From: Toxorhynchites rutilus septentrionalis | Lineage: Eukaryota; Arthropoda; Insecta; Diptera; Culicidae | Assembly: GCF_029784135.1 (NCBI RefSeq) | Contig: NC_073746.1 | Coordinates: 247,699,307 to 247,763,306, forward strand | Direction of reading: 5' to 3' | DNA: 64,000 bases | Shown: positions 12,328-23,639 of the stretch, piece by piece | Layout: every line of letters starts with the position of its first letter | Numbering within the stretch: the first letter of the stretch is position 1 | The notes under the pieces: generated by a model | What the model saw: only the letters and a program-made list of their open reading frames with translations | The model's database searches: none | What the model was told of the DNA's origin: nothing | Translations under genes and position numbers: made by a program

Positions 12328-12689
12328 AGCACCCTCTCCTTGGATTCGATGGGCCAGCTGAATGTCCTTGGGCATGATGTGACGCGTTTTGCGTGGATAG
12401 CACACAAATTGGTATCTTCGAATAAGCCTCCTGCAGCGTCATAGCCGCGGAACTTTGGAAGCGCAAGTCGGTTTTGAAGTCCTGAGCAATTCCACGATCC
12501 AAATGCTGCAAAGGTAGCTTGCGGATCAGAAATTCGGTCGACTTCCGATAGCGATGAATTTCACGCAAAGTTCCCGGTCGATAGCGATGTGGCTTCTTCA
12601 CCTATCCTGCGGCTGGTGCGCTTATCCGAGCTGCTTTCGTGTGCCTTACCACTGAAAGACTAACTAGCTATCTGCTTGGTCCCAAACAA
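12328..12689 (-). pseudogene. Histone H3 pseudogene A
   Basis: The reverse strand is a degenerate replication-dependent histone H3 gene, a nucleosome core protein. Recognisable blocks are TKQ near the N-terminus, [29 protein letters not shown] and the C-terminal PKDIQLA equivalent in a shifted frame. A functional H3 is 136 codons (408 nt); this copy spans about 362 nt. Losses relative to H3: roughly six codons (PRKQLA), the two codons VA after RPGT, about 23 nt in the SEAYLVGL segment with a frameshift, and one base in the VTIMP segment. There is no normal start codon, and stops occur near the N-terminus. It keeps a downstream histone stem-loop and an upstream TATA sequence. The same losses occur in copies B and C. 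Confidence 0.9.
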
Positions 12690-12818
12690 ACGAGTCGTCA
12701 CGGTGCGAGAGTAGAGTAAGAAATGAACGAAAGCAGGAAGGAAGGAAGGTATTGAATTAGAGAGACTTTAAACTCTGAGAGTTCATTCGTCTCTAGAACG
12801 AAAGCAAAGGAAGCGTTA

Positions 12819-12829
12819 TTTTATAAACC
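12819..12829 (-). promoter_or_regulatory. TATA box upstream of H3 pseudogene A
   Basis: The reverse strand reads GGTTTATAAAAT, about 130 bases upstream of the relic start. The same promoter-proximal sequence (ATACTTTTATGGTTTATAAA) is conserved next to copy C. This suggests that the promoter was carried with the gene, which would fit DNA-level copying rather than retroposition. Confidence 0.6.
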
Positions 12830-12913
12830 ATAAAAGTATAGAATCTAAACCCCACCCTTATTATATTCGTTGCTTACCCTGACAGAGAAACGAATAACAT
12901 CGAAGTAAGTATA

Positions 12914-13127
12914 CAGTAATGTATTTGAATCCGGACACTTTGCGTTACATTTAATACCATACCGCAGCCACAACATTTTCTGCATGTTGAATTAATGCGA
13001 TTGAATAGTAACTATCAGTAACTATATTAGCAACTATTAATCGCATAAATTCAACATGAAAAAAATGTTATGGCTGTGGTATGATATTGAATGTAATGCA
13101 AAGTGTCCGGATTCAAAAGCATTACTG
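12914..13127. mobile_element. 214-bp foldback MITE with TA duplication
   Basis: The element is almost entirely inverted repeat. It begins CAGTAATGTATTTGAATCCG and ends with a close inverse, with arms running through the GGACACTTTGC and CAGCCACAACATTTT segments to a short centre. TA flanks both ends (12912-12913 and 13128-13129), so a Tc1/mariner- or pogo-type enzyme is likely. It sits between H3 copies A and B. Confidence 0.8.
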
Positions 13128-13801
13128 TAAAAAAGAGTTAACTCGACTGAAATTTTTTCGGTTCGGCCTGCAAAAACGAAATTAAGAGCCCCCGTCGACT
13201 GCAGACTGACTTGTCGACCGATAGTTCGGTCGGCTTCTTAATCAGTACGGAGAAAAAAAGTCTGTAGTGCACAGCATAATGCATAGACGTAAGTATGAGC
13301 TTCCCCATCTCACATTCCAATAAGATTAATGGGTTTCCAAGTGGACGCGCTACATACGGATACGAATGATTTCAATAACCTGTTTTCGAAGCTATCATTA
13401 AGCTATTGAAACAATTTTTCGACTCAATAAATAGCAATCATATAACTCTTGGACATTTTATCTTTTGTATGAAATGATTATCATACTGTTCCGTTGATCC
13501 GAGGCAGAATGAATCACGCTTAAAGAAGGAATGGATTTTTTCTTGGAATTTTGTCAGCAGAAATAATGCCCTTTCCCAACAATTAAAAACGACAAACGGT
13601 AAACAGTTTCATCAAAGTGATTTCTTCGATATGGGGATATATTCACTACAACATGTCATATATTTCATATTCTTCATTATCAAATCCATATCCATGGCAC
13701 CTACCGGTAACGAATTATTATCGAAACCACGATTTTCGCTAAATGCTCCTTTCAGTTCGGCCTGTAAAAAACTTTTCTGTACTCTAATTCATCAAATTTG
13801 G

Positions 13802-13817
13802 AGCCCTGAAAAGGGCC
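13802..13817 (-). terminator. Histone 3' stem-loop, copy B
   Basis: Reverse-strand GGCCCTTTTCAGGGCT, identical to copies A and C and in the same position relative to the pseudogene end. Confidence 0.85.
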
Positions 13818-13841
13818 GTTGATTATATGCTAAGCTAATAT

Positions 13842-14194
13842 AGCACGCTCTCCTCGGATACGATGGGCCAGCTGGATGTCCTTGGGCATGATGTGACGTG
13901 TTTTGCATGGATAGCACACAAATTTGTATCTTCGAATAAGCCTCCTGCAGCGTCATAACCGCGGAACTTTGGAAGCGCAAGTCGGTTTTGAAGTCCTGAG
14001 CAATTCCACGAACCAAATGCTGCAAAGGTAGCTTGCGGATCAGCAATTCGGTCGACTTCTGATAGCGATGAATTTCATGCGAAGTTCCCGGTCGATAGCG
14101 ATGTGGCTTCTTCACGCTTCCTGCGGCTGATGCGCTTATCCGAGCTGCTTTCGTGGTGCCTTGCCACCGTAAGACTAACGAGCTGTCTGCTTAG
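13842..14194 (-). pseudogene. Histone H3 pseudogene B
   Basis: A reverse-strand degenerate H3 readable from [10 protein letters not shown] through [12 protein letters not shown] and [14 protein letters not shown] to the C-terminal third in a shifted frame. It shares with copies A and C the missing VA after RPGT, the deleted SEAYLVGL segment, and changes in the block after IRKLP (Phe to Leu, Arg to His, Glu to Gly). It lacks a start codon and cannot encode H3. It faces copy C head to head. The shared derived defects show that the three copies descend from one already broken gene. Confidence 0.9.
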
Positions 14195-14373
14195 TCCCGA
14201 TGAAACGAGTCCTCACGGTGCGAGAGTAGAGTAAGAAATGAACGAAAGCAAGGGAAGTGTCATTTTATAAAACATAAAAGAATCGAATGTAAACCCCACC
14301 CTCTTTATTGTATAAGCTTACTGTATACTCACGAATATAATAAGGGTGGGATTTAGATTCTATACTTTTATGG

Positions 14374-14384
14374 TTTATAAAAAG
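14374..14384 (+). promoter_or_regulatory. TATA box upstream of H3 pseudogene C
   Basis: TTTATAAAAAG lies about 70 bases upstream of the relic start region. Copy B has the counterpart at 14262-14273 on the other strand. The two promoters face away from each other across the 30-bp centre, like the divergent histone promoters known in insects, except that both sides are H3. Confidence 0.55.
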
Positions 14385-14441
14385 ACGCTTCCTTTGCTTT
14401 CGTTCACTTCTTACTCTACTCTCGCACCGTGAGGACTCGAG

Positions 14442-14781
14442 CTCGTTAGTCATTCGGTGGTAAGGCACACGAAGTCAGCTCGGATAAGCGCACCAGTAGC
14501 AGGATAGGTGGAGAAGCCACATCGCTATCGACCGGGAACTTAACGTGAAATTCATCGCTATCGGAAGTCGACCGAATTGCTGATCCGCAAGCTACCTTTG
14601 CAGCATTTGGTTCGTGGAATTGCTCAGGACTTCAAAACCGACTTGCGCTTCCAAAGTTTCGCGGCTATGACGCTGCAGGAGGCTTATTCGAAGATACCAA
14701 TTTGTGTGCTATCCATGCAAAACGCGTCACATCATGCCCAAGGACATCCAGATGGCCCATTGTATCCGAGGAGAGCGTGCT
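14442..14781 (+). pseudogene. Histone H3 pseudogene C
   Basis: The plus-strand partner of copy [18 protein letters not shown] and the shifted C-terminal third are readable. The N-terminal TKQ segment seen in A and B is lost, and the TVALREI region is altered. The SEAYLVGL deletion is shared with A and B. Differences from copy B show that the arms have diverged slightly since duplication, or have been only partly homogenised. Confidence 0.9.
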
Positions 14782-14805
14782 ATATTAGCTTAGCATATAA
14801 TCAAC

Positions 14806-14821
14806 GGCCCTTTTCAGGGCT
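14806..14821 (+). terminator. Histone 3' stem-loop, copy C
   Basis: GGCCCTTTTCAGGGCT follows H3 copy C by 25 bases and is identical to copies A and B. The 3' flank (about 60 bp, including ACAGGCCGAACTGAAA) is also conserved among the three. Confidence 0.85.
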
Positions 14822-15375
14822 CCAAATTTGATGGATTAGAGTACAGAAAAGTTTTTTACAGGCCGAACTGAAAGGAGCATTTAGCGAAAATCGTGGTTTC
14901 GATAATAATTCGTTACCGGTAGGTGCCATGGATATGGATTTCTTAATGAAGAATATGAAATACATGACATGATGTAGTGAATATATCCGAAGAAATCACT
15001 TTGGTGAAACTGCATTATAAAATTATTTGTGTACGAATGCCGCAATCGATAGTCGACTCTAATTTGCGCTGGGTAATTTCCTCGGAGGACTCGATTCCTC
15101 CTTTGAGCATTAATAATCTCTTTCTGGCAAAACGATGTGGTATTAATCACATTATTTGAATGATAGAATGAAGAAGTTTTCTGCCAATTTCCTTCAACCT
15201 CCAAACGTATCTTTCTCCCGTTTGTCGTTTTCGCGTTCGCTAATCCTTTCTCACAACACCCATTTCTAGTTTGAGAAATTGTTGAGTAAACATTGTTTGT
15301 CAGTGCGCGTAGAGCGGTAATTCCTAAAGATTCATTGCACCTCTAATAAATTGCCGAAAGACGTGGTCTTACGTT

Positions 15376-15720
15376 GATCGCACTTGATTGAAAAAATCAA
15401 AAACGAAATGTATTTGGTCGCAGCATTATATGAGTAGAAAGCAAATAATCGCTCGAAAATGACTTGATTTTCGCGATGTGAAACATTTTCCGTTTTTCAT
15501 GTTATGCATCCAATATTGGATATGAAAATTTCCACTGATGGGGAAAAAAATATTCAGAAGCTTTCCTGTTAATTGCGATTGATTGAAAAATAACAAAACC
15601 AAATGTATTTGGTTGTAGTGTTATATGGATAGAAAACATTAAAATAAACTATTTCGCATGAATGTATTTTTCAATTCCCAGGGGAACTGGCAGATTATTT
15701 TTCAGCAACGATGATAGCAA
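15376..15720 (+). repeat. Histone-block repeat R, partial copy plus copy 3
   Basis: A partial version (CGCACTTGATTG to GCAAATAATCGC) is followed directly by a full copy (about 15443-15720) that ends GGCAGATTATTTTTCAGCAA. A (TG)n run at 15736-15752 follows, as after copy 1. The arrangement is a local tandem. Confidence 0.65.
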
Positions 15721-16199
15721 CGAGAATTCCACGAGTGTATGTGTGTGTGTGTGGTGGCTGCTCCGATGTTTCAAGCGGAACCGTGGCATCACTCTCCTCC
15801 TGAAGGATTCCCTTTTGGCCTTAGGTGCACAAACAGGCTCTTGGTGACACCGTTCATCAGCGCTTTCATGATAAACGAAATTAGCTTCACAACAACAGCG
15901 ACAACATGCTCCAATCGCTGTTCAATCATAACTGAGTGGGTTTACGAGCGGCGCTCGCTTATATATCGATTTTTGATTTCAATAGCCTGTTTTGAAAGCA
16001 ATTTTAAGACTATTGAAACAAGTTTTTGGATGAAAAAGTAACAAGTATATGACGCGTAGACATTTTATCTTTCAAATGAAGTGTTTATCATACCATTTCG
16101 TTCATTTGTTTAAGAGCTATTAACGCTCAAAATCTCGGTCTCCGGCGTAACGCTTTCGTTCTCGAAAGTTTGGTTTTACACCCCGGTATAGGAATGAAA

Positions 16200-16215
16200 G
16201 ACGTAGTCCTACGTC
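16200..16215. repeat. Palindromic motif GACGTAGTCCTACGTC
   Basis: Seven-base arms GACGTAG/CTACGTC around a 2-base centre. The same motif, exact or with one to four changes, occurs at 7866, 10985, 15360, 19993, 26117, 28722 and 59498. At 16200 it follows AGGAATGAAA and a CACCCCGGTATA stretch, at 19993 it is inverted. It probably marks the end or core of a dispersed repeat whose full extent I cannot define. Confidence 0.6.
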
Positions 16216-16438
16216 AAAAACACGAACCTGCTGTTCTTATCATATCCCAGACTATTCAGGAAAAAGTACTATTCCAGACTCGCAACAAATCAAGAGCACC
16301 TTTTCCAGACATTTCACTAAACTTCCTCCAAACCTTTTTGATTTTATCCGATAACAACTGAAACTACCGATGGAGACAAGCCTTGCGAACTGACACTGAA
16401 TGTTTCGTCTGGTTCGCGCTAGTCTTATCAGACCGACA

Positions 16439-17583
16439 CACAATGGTCCCTGGGAAAATTTAGGCGGCCAAAACTCAGATTTTTTAACTAAAAACCCAAT
16501 TTTTGGTAGACAGGGGTTTTCGGATGCGCTGAGTTCATTTTTCAACTCGGTTTCATAAAAAAACCAAAAAAAGATGAAAGAAAAAATGATTTTTCGTACC
16601 ATTGGTTAACTTGGAAAAATCATAACTTAAAAACGAAAAAAAACACCTCTCTGGTTTCGACATATGTTATGTGAAAAATTCTCAGCTTTTCAGAAAAAAT
16701 ATCAAAAAATATAGCGCCCTTGGTCCCTAGACTATAAAAACAATAAAAAACGAATACAATCAATAATAACGAGAAAAGATTTCGAATTTGTGTTATTTAA
16801 AAAAAAAGACCAGGTGATTGGCTTTAATTTGATATGTCGATCATCAGAATCGGTTTAGTAGTTGAAAAGTTATGAATTTTTGACAAAAGTTATTTTTGGA
16901 AAGAAGAGGAAAAAGTTGATTTTTCGAACAACCCTAAAATGGAAATGGTCACCCTGCTGAAAAAATAAAAAAAATTACGGGTCTAATGTTTTGCGATAAA
17001 GAAAAAAAATTACCACAATCTGAGAACCACTATATCGGTTTGGCATGGAATAGCTGATTTCAGTTCAATATTGTGAAAAATCTAAAAGGAGGGATTTCGG
17101 GTGAAAACTCAAGTGCTGGGTGATAAAAGACATTTTGAGGAACACTTTTATTAAAAAAAATTTGCGGGGAAATGCGGGGCAAGTTTTGTAAGTCCATCCG
17201 AAGCAAAATTAAACTTCAAAAATAGTACTTACTATGTGTGGAGTTAACACATACTACAACCAACCGAATTTTGAAACTGACTACAAATTCAAATTCTCCG
17301 TTAAAAATGCTTCAAGAAACATAATGAGCCAAATGAAAAATCGTTTAAAAACTTCACCAAAACACATGTTAGAAAAACACACGCGAAATAGTGGCACCGG
17401 CGAGCATGCGAAACTCGTATCTTATCGCGTTGCCAGAGCAATGATGCGAGCACCGAACGAGGTGAAACATGTGATACTAGATGCCTTCAACATCCTAGAA
17501 TAAGGGACTGTAGGATTTTTGTGTTTTTATGCAACTTCATTTTTTGGGTTTTGGCCGCCTAAATTTTCTCAGTAACCACTGTG
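16439..17583. mobile_element. Transib-like non-autonomous transposon
   Basis: Inverted ends of about 38 bp start CACAATGG (left) and CACAGTGG (right, inverse) and share GAAAATTTAGGCGGCCAAAA. Five identical bases, CGACA, flank both ends (16434-16438 and 17584-17588). Transib transposons, the relatives of RAG1/2, are known for CACWATG-type ends and 5-bp duplications. The right end is identical to the V(D)J heptamer CACAGTG. The 1145-bp interior has one 89-codon frame (17234-17503) that I do not recognise. It is probably a non-autonomous derivative. Part of the interior recurs at 42775-43372. Confidence 0.75.
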
Positions 17584-18229
17584 CGACAGTGGGCTTTTCG
17601 TTTGAAGAACGTCGGGACTGGGAATGAAAGTAACAAAATTACAAAATAATATTAAGAAAAAACGTTGAATTCAATGTAGATCCCCTAGCTTGGTCAGTTT
17701 GCTACAGTTTTAAGAAAAAAGTGTATTTATAGTTATAGGAACAGCCTATATACAATTCAATGTCTTCAAAAAACTAATACTGTAGGTACTTCATGGCCTT
17801 CATGGCCTCGGGAGTCGGTTTTGGACCATTCTTCTTCTATTATTTATCAGTCAATGATGATATCAATCAAAGTTACCAAAGGCCCAAGGACTCACCAAAG
17901 GTTAACCCATAAACGCAAACTTCATACTCTAATTCGTTTATCAGGCTTATTTGCTTCCCTGATTCGTAATTCCATACCGGTTCCACATCTTTGATATCTG
18001 ATGCTGGTCGAAGGCCAAACAATTGAATCCAGAATGGATATCATCTTATGGACATCTAGGAAGTAACGTGACATATAAGATGATGAACAAAGTCGGTTTT
18101 AGACCTTCCCTTTTAGGCCTGTTTTTAGAGCCAAATACTCGTCTGTGCCGTGTGAATGAAAGACCTCAAGATTTATTTCAAAGCGATGAAATGGGTCCCT
18201 ACTTATGTATTCTTTGGACCCTACTCCGT
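17584..18229. other. Unassigned DNA
   Basis: No gene or element recognised. Confidence 0.3.
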
Positions 18230-18375
18230 CCGACTTTTTCCTCTTTTTTTTTGTATTACCCAGGCTTTATGCCGGCTAGTGCATTTGCGTCTAGCCTTGA
18301 AAAATGCCATTTAGAAGATTGTAAATGGATAGTATTGGGATCGAACCCACGGTCGTTCACTTAGTAAGCGGAAAC
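18230..18375 (-). repeat. tRNA-derived SINE fragment
   Basis: The reverse strand carries GGGTTCGATCCC (18337-18348), a B-box consensus, preceded by an anticodon-arm-like CTTACTAAG. The rest, running into an A-rich stretch on that strand, is unlike the SINE at 45009. A functional tRNA is unlikely because no acceptor stem forms. Confidence 0.45.
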
Positions 18376-18399
18376 ACAAAATATTAGGATACGAACAAC

Positions 18400-21300
18400 C
18401 AAATGTAATTCATTTCGATCAGTAACACATGGTCTGGTCAGTCAGCCTTTTGAAGATGTGGAAAATTGAATCGGTCCGTGAATTATCCTGAGACAGTCGA
18501 CGTGAGATTCGTACTTTGCCCAAAAGATGCTAGAATAAGTGGTCACCGAAAGACAATGTGTATTTGTGAAATGTATTATCGTTTTTTTTTCAGATGAAAG
18601 ATACGCAAACAATACGACTTAGACAAATTAGTTTACCTTGTATTCGGTGGTTCCGACACCATGAAACAGTCGAATATTTTAGATTCATTTGTTTTTTATG
18701 CAGGTTTATGGAATCACTAAATGTATTAAAATAGAATTATTCCCTCTATCAACAACGCAGACTTATTACAGGCTTCCACGAAAGAATCTAAAACGACAGT
18801 TTTATACTGTGTACACTACACCTGTCCTAAAGTGATTGATCGATTTATATAGTGAACGTTATTTTCAAAACAGATATTCTTTTGCTTCCTTTCGTCTTCG
18901 ATGGCGCTACTCATTCGAAGGCTGAGCGACCACATTCCTCGGTAATGCGATTTTAAACGTTGAATAGTTAAATAGTCGCGAAGGCGTAATTTAGCGGACA
19001 TTTGAAGGCACACCCACCTTCAGATTAGTTAGTAAATCAATTGGCTTATCGAGATGACATGGGTGATTTTATTTATCATTTCTGATCACTGTAATCACAA
19101 TCAAGCATCGGAATCCACGGTGATACCAAACTAACATGATGGAATTATAAATGTTTTTACGATTTAGAAAAAGAATCAATAATTGTTAACGTAGTCACTG
19201 TTGAGATTGGTTAATTGATGGTGAAAATTGTGATTTTGGGTACAAGTTTCGTTCAAAACGTTCAAAACAAATCGGAGAGAATCGGGTCGGATTTCTGTTT
19301 TGCGTCCATATGCGTCATATGCTCAGCGATTTCCACTTATTTTTTCTCCATTGTGCATTGCGCATCGTGCACAATCATTTTCTAATTTATTAACGGTATC
19401 GAATAACCAGCCGTCTTAATTTTGGGAACCGAGCAATTGCTCGCATATAATCATTTTATTAATATTTTACCATATAATCGAGCTAGGACAAAGGCCTGAC
19501 TCGAAGGTAATTGTGCGAAACGAGCTCCTGCACGGCAAGGACGGATCGAAGGAAAAAAAAGTTTTTATGATTTTTACGATACGCTCCAAGTGTCCATAAA
19601 CTGTACAGGTTTATTGAAAATAAAATCACGGCTGAGATTAATTTTTATTGTTCGCTCGGTGTTCTCCTCAGGTTGCAAGCGAAAAAGGATTGAAATTCGC
19701 CTCGCATTTTATGTACATGACATCCCCCACAGTCGCGTGGCCAGCCCACCTTTTCTTCCTATCGAGAATCGTGTGTGTATGTTGTTTGTCTCACGCAACA
19801 CATGATGAACCGAAAAAATCGCATCATAAAAATATCGCGGAGAGGTTCGAAAAGTGCATTTCTTAATGAATGACGGAACGACCGGAAAGACAATAGCTGC
19901 AGCGTAACCAAACTATTTATTCGTTGAACCGTAACGCTTCCTCCCTCATTGGATGCCACTCTCCTCGCCGTTCGCGATGTAAGAATATTTTTGACGTAGG
20001 ACTACGTCTTACATGAGGGGGCCAAATCAGAAAACAGGTCACGTTTTTATGAAATAAAGTTAACGTTAATATCTATTTCTACTGCGGACGGATTTTCACG
20101 ATTTGCATACCAATCGAATCGAAAATTTTCTAAAATTTGTTTTATATGATATACATTACAATCCCATAGTCTGTATATGGTTTGAATTGATGAAAATTGG
20201 AAGCATTCCCATTTCCCCATACATTTGTTCTGTCTATTTGTGTGCTTTCCCGAACAGAGCTGTCAATAACGAGCAACTTATGCAGCCGCTAGAATAGAAA
20301 CAACGAAGGGGGATAGCGAAAAGAAAATATTTGCGAAGTAAACTCCGCCCTTGCATAGTAAGTAAGCTGTCGCTAGCGTATAAGTATTGCATCTCCTCTG
20401 TGTTTTATGTTTCCCCTCGAGCTGTGAACGCTAGCGAATTTGTAACTTTAAGTACATCTGGCATTGCAATTAACAAAACGTTCAGTTTTACGTCATTTTT
20501 ATCGCTGCAACTATGTGCGTCTGCTAGACGCGTGTTTGATGCTTGTTGAATGGCGATGCACGGAAGATGCCTCTCGTTATATACTCAGTGCAATGCGAGC
20601 ATTGATATAAAGAAACAAATTGCGACATATGACCAATTAGTGTATTGTTCTCGCAAAAGAAAGAAATAATTGTTGCTTCACGAAATGATTCTACAAAACC
20701 ACGCAAGCCATTAAACCTTTTCCGAAATGATGAACCAACAAATTTCGAAAAAAAAAAAAGATTGCATAGTACTATGTCCTAATCGATCGTGTCTCGGATA
20801 TAACCCCTCGATTTTTTCGGTTTTACGATTCTGAGATGTTGTTCATTCGAACCTTTTACTTTAATAAACGGTCGTAGAGATTCGAAAAATATCAACAAAC
20901 GAAGAAAAAATTCAAATTTACGTAGTCCACTTAAAGATTATCTCTAAATCCAATCTGGGGATGTGACTTGATGCGAATTTAGATCTGAGTGTAACATGAC
21001 CACGTCTGTGCTTTCATTTATCTCACTCTGCTTCTCGTTCGAATTACTTTGAGAAAGTGTAAGTAGCGCCGGGAATATTTAGTGTAGAGAATTTCTGACT
21101 GTTTGCAAATGTTCCCGTATCAACGGAACGAGGCTCTATCATTTTTTCAACTTTAACCAACTTCATGAAACGGAGACTCACGCAGGGTCATTATTTCTTT
21201 TTATTACTTATTTATTTCTGAGCTATTGTTCCAATAAAAGTAGGGACAGGTTCGGCAAAAATCTGCTTCGTTCATATTATTTTATCAATACGTTGTAAAC

Positions 21301-22859
21301 AACTCAAACAGAAAAAAATGGTAGTCTGTTGATTATAGTGATAATTTGAAGGACGTGAACAAACTCAGTTATACTGGTTTCGAAAACTAGTATCCACAAG
21401 CCACAAACATGAAGCATTCATTAGAAAGGGCGTGTTTGTTTTGTTCCCCAGGAAAAAAAAAGTGCACAAAAGAGTTATTTATTAGTTTATGATTTACGTG
21501 CTCATTCACTGCTGTTTTCCCCCAAAGCAATCACCAAGCAGTGAATATATGCAATAATTGTGAGTGGACGACGAATAACTATTATACATATATCCCGAAG
21601 CCATTCGGGATATTTGCATATTTATTGTCATTTGTATGTTGGCCGTAAAAAAAACTACTCACTTTATGTTCACCCAATGTTAACCATAATTTATTGACGC
21701 CACAGTTGAGTAAAGGATTGTATTGTCTGAAAGTCTTGCGCCCGTGTCTATGCGCGTGCCTTAAACTTATCTCCGGCGATAATCTGTTAAATTACAACAA
21801 CACCTACATCATTAACAGATGTGTCATTCTGGCCGAGATGGTCGATCATCGAGATCCAATGAATATTTTTGCATAAATTGATAATTTCCGGTTGAAGAAA
21901 ATCTAACCGCTTTTAATATGAAAAATGATTAATCGACACATTTACAGTTCGCTAGCATGGTCGTCTGGAGGGAGACAACGTGCTGAGAAACACCATATAT
22001 ATACTCTTTATAACATTAATAATAGCGTTACATTGTCACGCTGTTTGGATCGATTTATCCTCCCTATTGATTCAAGTGCATGTTTTAGCGCCAATAAATT
22101 ATCTGCAGATGTTTTGATCTCGTGCCGTTAGTTAAACGCTTGTTCGGGACTTCCTAGGTGTGTGTTCTTGGTCAATAAAGACATCCTGAGCAAAGAGACA
22201 ATTGATGTGAACTTAATGCAAATTACACAAATTTATTACCCTCCGTTTGAACTTCGGGCCCTTGCAAATTTGGATCTTCTTGGGAGTAACAGTGCTCATA
22301 AGGCAAGATCAACCACAGCGGACCAACACCCAATCGATCAAGCAGCATCACGCGCGAGGATTGTCTCATATATTTCACTTTCCAAAACGGACCCATCAAG
22401 CATTACACATTCGGGGTACAATTCGCCCCGAAGGGTACGCGAAACCATTTATCAACGAAGTGGTTCCGTGCGTACACCATGGTACCATCGATCGGCCTTT
22501 AGGATGATCAGTTCGGAGCGTCATATTCACCGCCATATCGTTGAACGTAAAGTATGCCGGTCGTTGATTATGATAGATTCACCGGCTGAGGCCATTTGGT
22601 GGAACATTGAATCTTAACCTGGAATCAATTCGCACTCGGGAGAAGTAATTTCCCATCTCAATTTTCTGTCATAATTCATCTTGATTATGGAAATATACAG
22701 CATAAACCAGAATGAGACGTTGCTTTCGCACCTCAGCGTTACTGTGGTTGGTGAGCTTGGGCTAACCAGGGCTTTAACCTCTGACCAAGCGCACTCGGGT
22801 TTGGGATGAATTCTGTGTCTGATCAGGTTGTAACGTTATTCGTTTTGACATATAAGTTT
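18400..22859. other. Long, mostly single-copy-looking interval
   Basis: About 4.4 kb without a recognisable gene or terminal-repeat element, apart from the palindromic motif at 19993-20008. Segments near 19380-19520 contain several TAAT/ATTA cores. Nothing is assigned. Confidence 0.35.
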
Positions 22860-22892
22860 ATTGCATTATAGGATCACAATGCAATAAAAATC

Positions 22893-23390
22893 CCGATATA
22901 TACGATCGTGTGTTGGAAGAACAGTTGAATTATCCCAAATTCACGGTAAGTGATTGTCTTAATCGATTTGGAGAACCTCTGACCATCGACAGGAAACCCT
23001 TAAGTAGCAGGAAAGCAAAGACAGCTTATTCAAAAGTGGTGGATTTTTCCAAACGGAACTAGAATTTGTCATCGAGAAACTCCAAAGATAACAGGAATCT
23101 CACAATCATATGGCTGGTTCGAGAAGCTCCAAGGCACGAGTAGTACCGGACCGTTACGCGAAGGAATACCTGGAATACAAAGAATACAAAGAAATACTCA
23201 ATGAAGTTTTACGAAAATTTGGTGACGAAATACTATTGCTTCGTAATGGATGATAATACGATCTGCGAGGCTATTTCCGGAGAAATTCCTGAACAAATTT
23301 GTTTACATTTTTCAATCGGCAGGATGAACCACAGGCCTGAAAATTTAAAAAACAATGTTCTCAGAAAAGGTAATAGGAAACATACTATGT
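22893..23390 (+). pseudogene. Tc1-like transposase relic (D37E type)
   Basis: Fragments in different frames follow the order of an IS630-Tc1-mariner transposase. NRFGEPLT with SSRKAK (about 22961-23020) corresponds to the end of the helix-turn-helix region. VVDFSK follows, then YYCFVMDDNT at 23231-23260 with the first catalytic Asp in VMDD. VMDDETY-type sequence followed by a Pro-containing LPG segment is typical of the mosquito ITmD37E group; here it reads IPEQ. The second Asp and the Glu are not seen. Multiple frame changes and stops show it is dead. Terminal repeats were not found. Confidence 0.6.
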
Positions 23391-23639
23391 TTTTATGAAA
23401 TAGTTTTAGCATCAAAACTCTTTTTGATGCGAACGAATTGGAATGTCTCTGAAGGAGGCACTCAATGCATGCAACACTAAATGGTAAGCCGCACCGAGCC
23501 GCTGGCTATTGGATAGAAGACGACACTTGGAGTGAATTGGTTGGAATATCGCATCTTATTCCTTTGTTGGAAAGATTGTGTGTGGCGTGCCTGAAGGCCT
23601 TAAGCTACATGTTGCCTCAGTGGCATCCCGATCCAACTT

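Larger units (their letters stand above)
13604..14307. repeat. Left arm of the H3 inverted repeat
   Basis: The arm starts CAGTTTCATCAAAGTGATTT and contains the whole of H3 copy B with its 3' flank and promoter. Its inverse is found at 14337-15012, with few differences over about 700 bp. The centre between the arms is only about 30 bp. Confidence 0.85.
14337..15012. repeat. Right arm of the H3 inverted repeat
   Basis: Inverse of 13604-14307, carrying H3 copy C on the plus strand and ending TGAAACTG at 15005-15012. The flanks just outside both arms show no clear target duplication by eye. Confidence 0.85.

Noticed and set aside
12278..14831. Functional histone H3 genes
   Set aside because: All three copies have deletions, frameshifts and no start codon, with the same defects shared.
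15739..16041. Histone H1 or H2B remnant on the reverse strand
   Set aside because: A short stretch looked Lys/Ala-like, but no histone-fold or H1 globular motif could be aligned.
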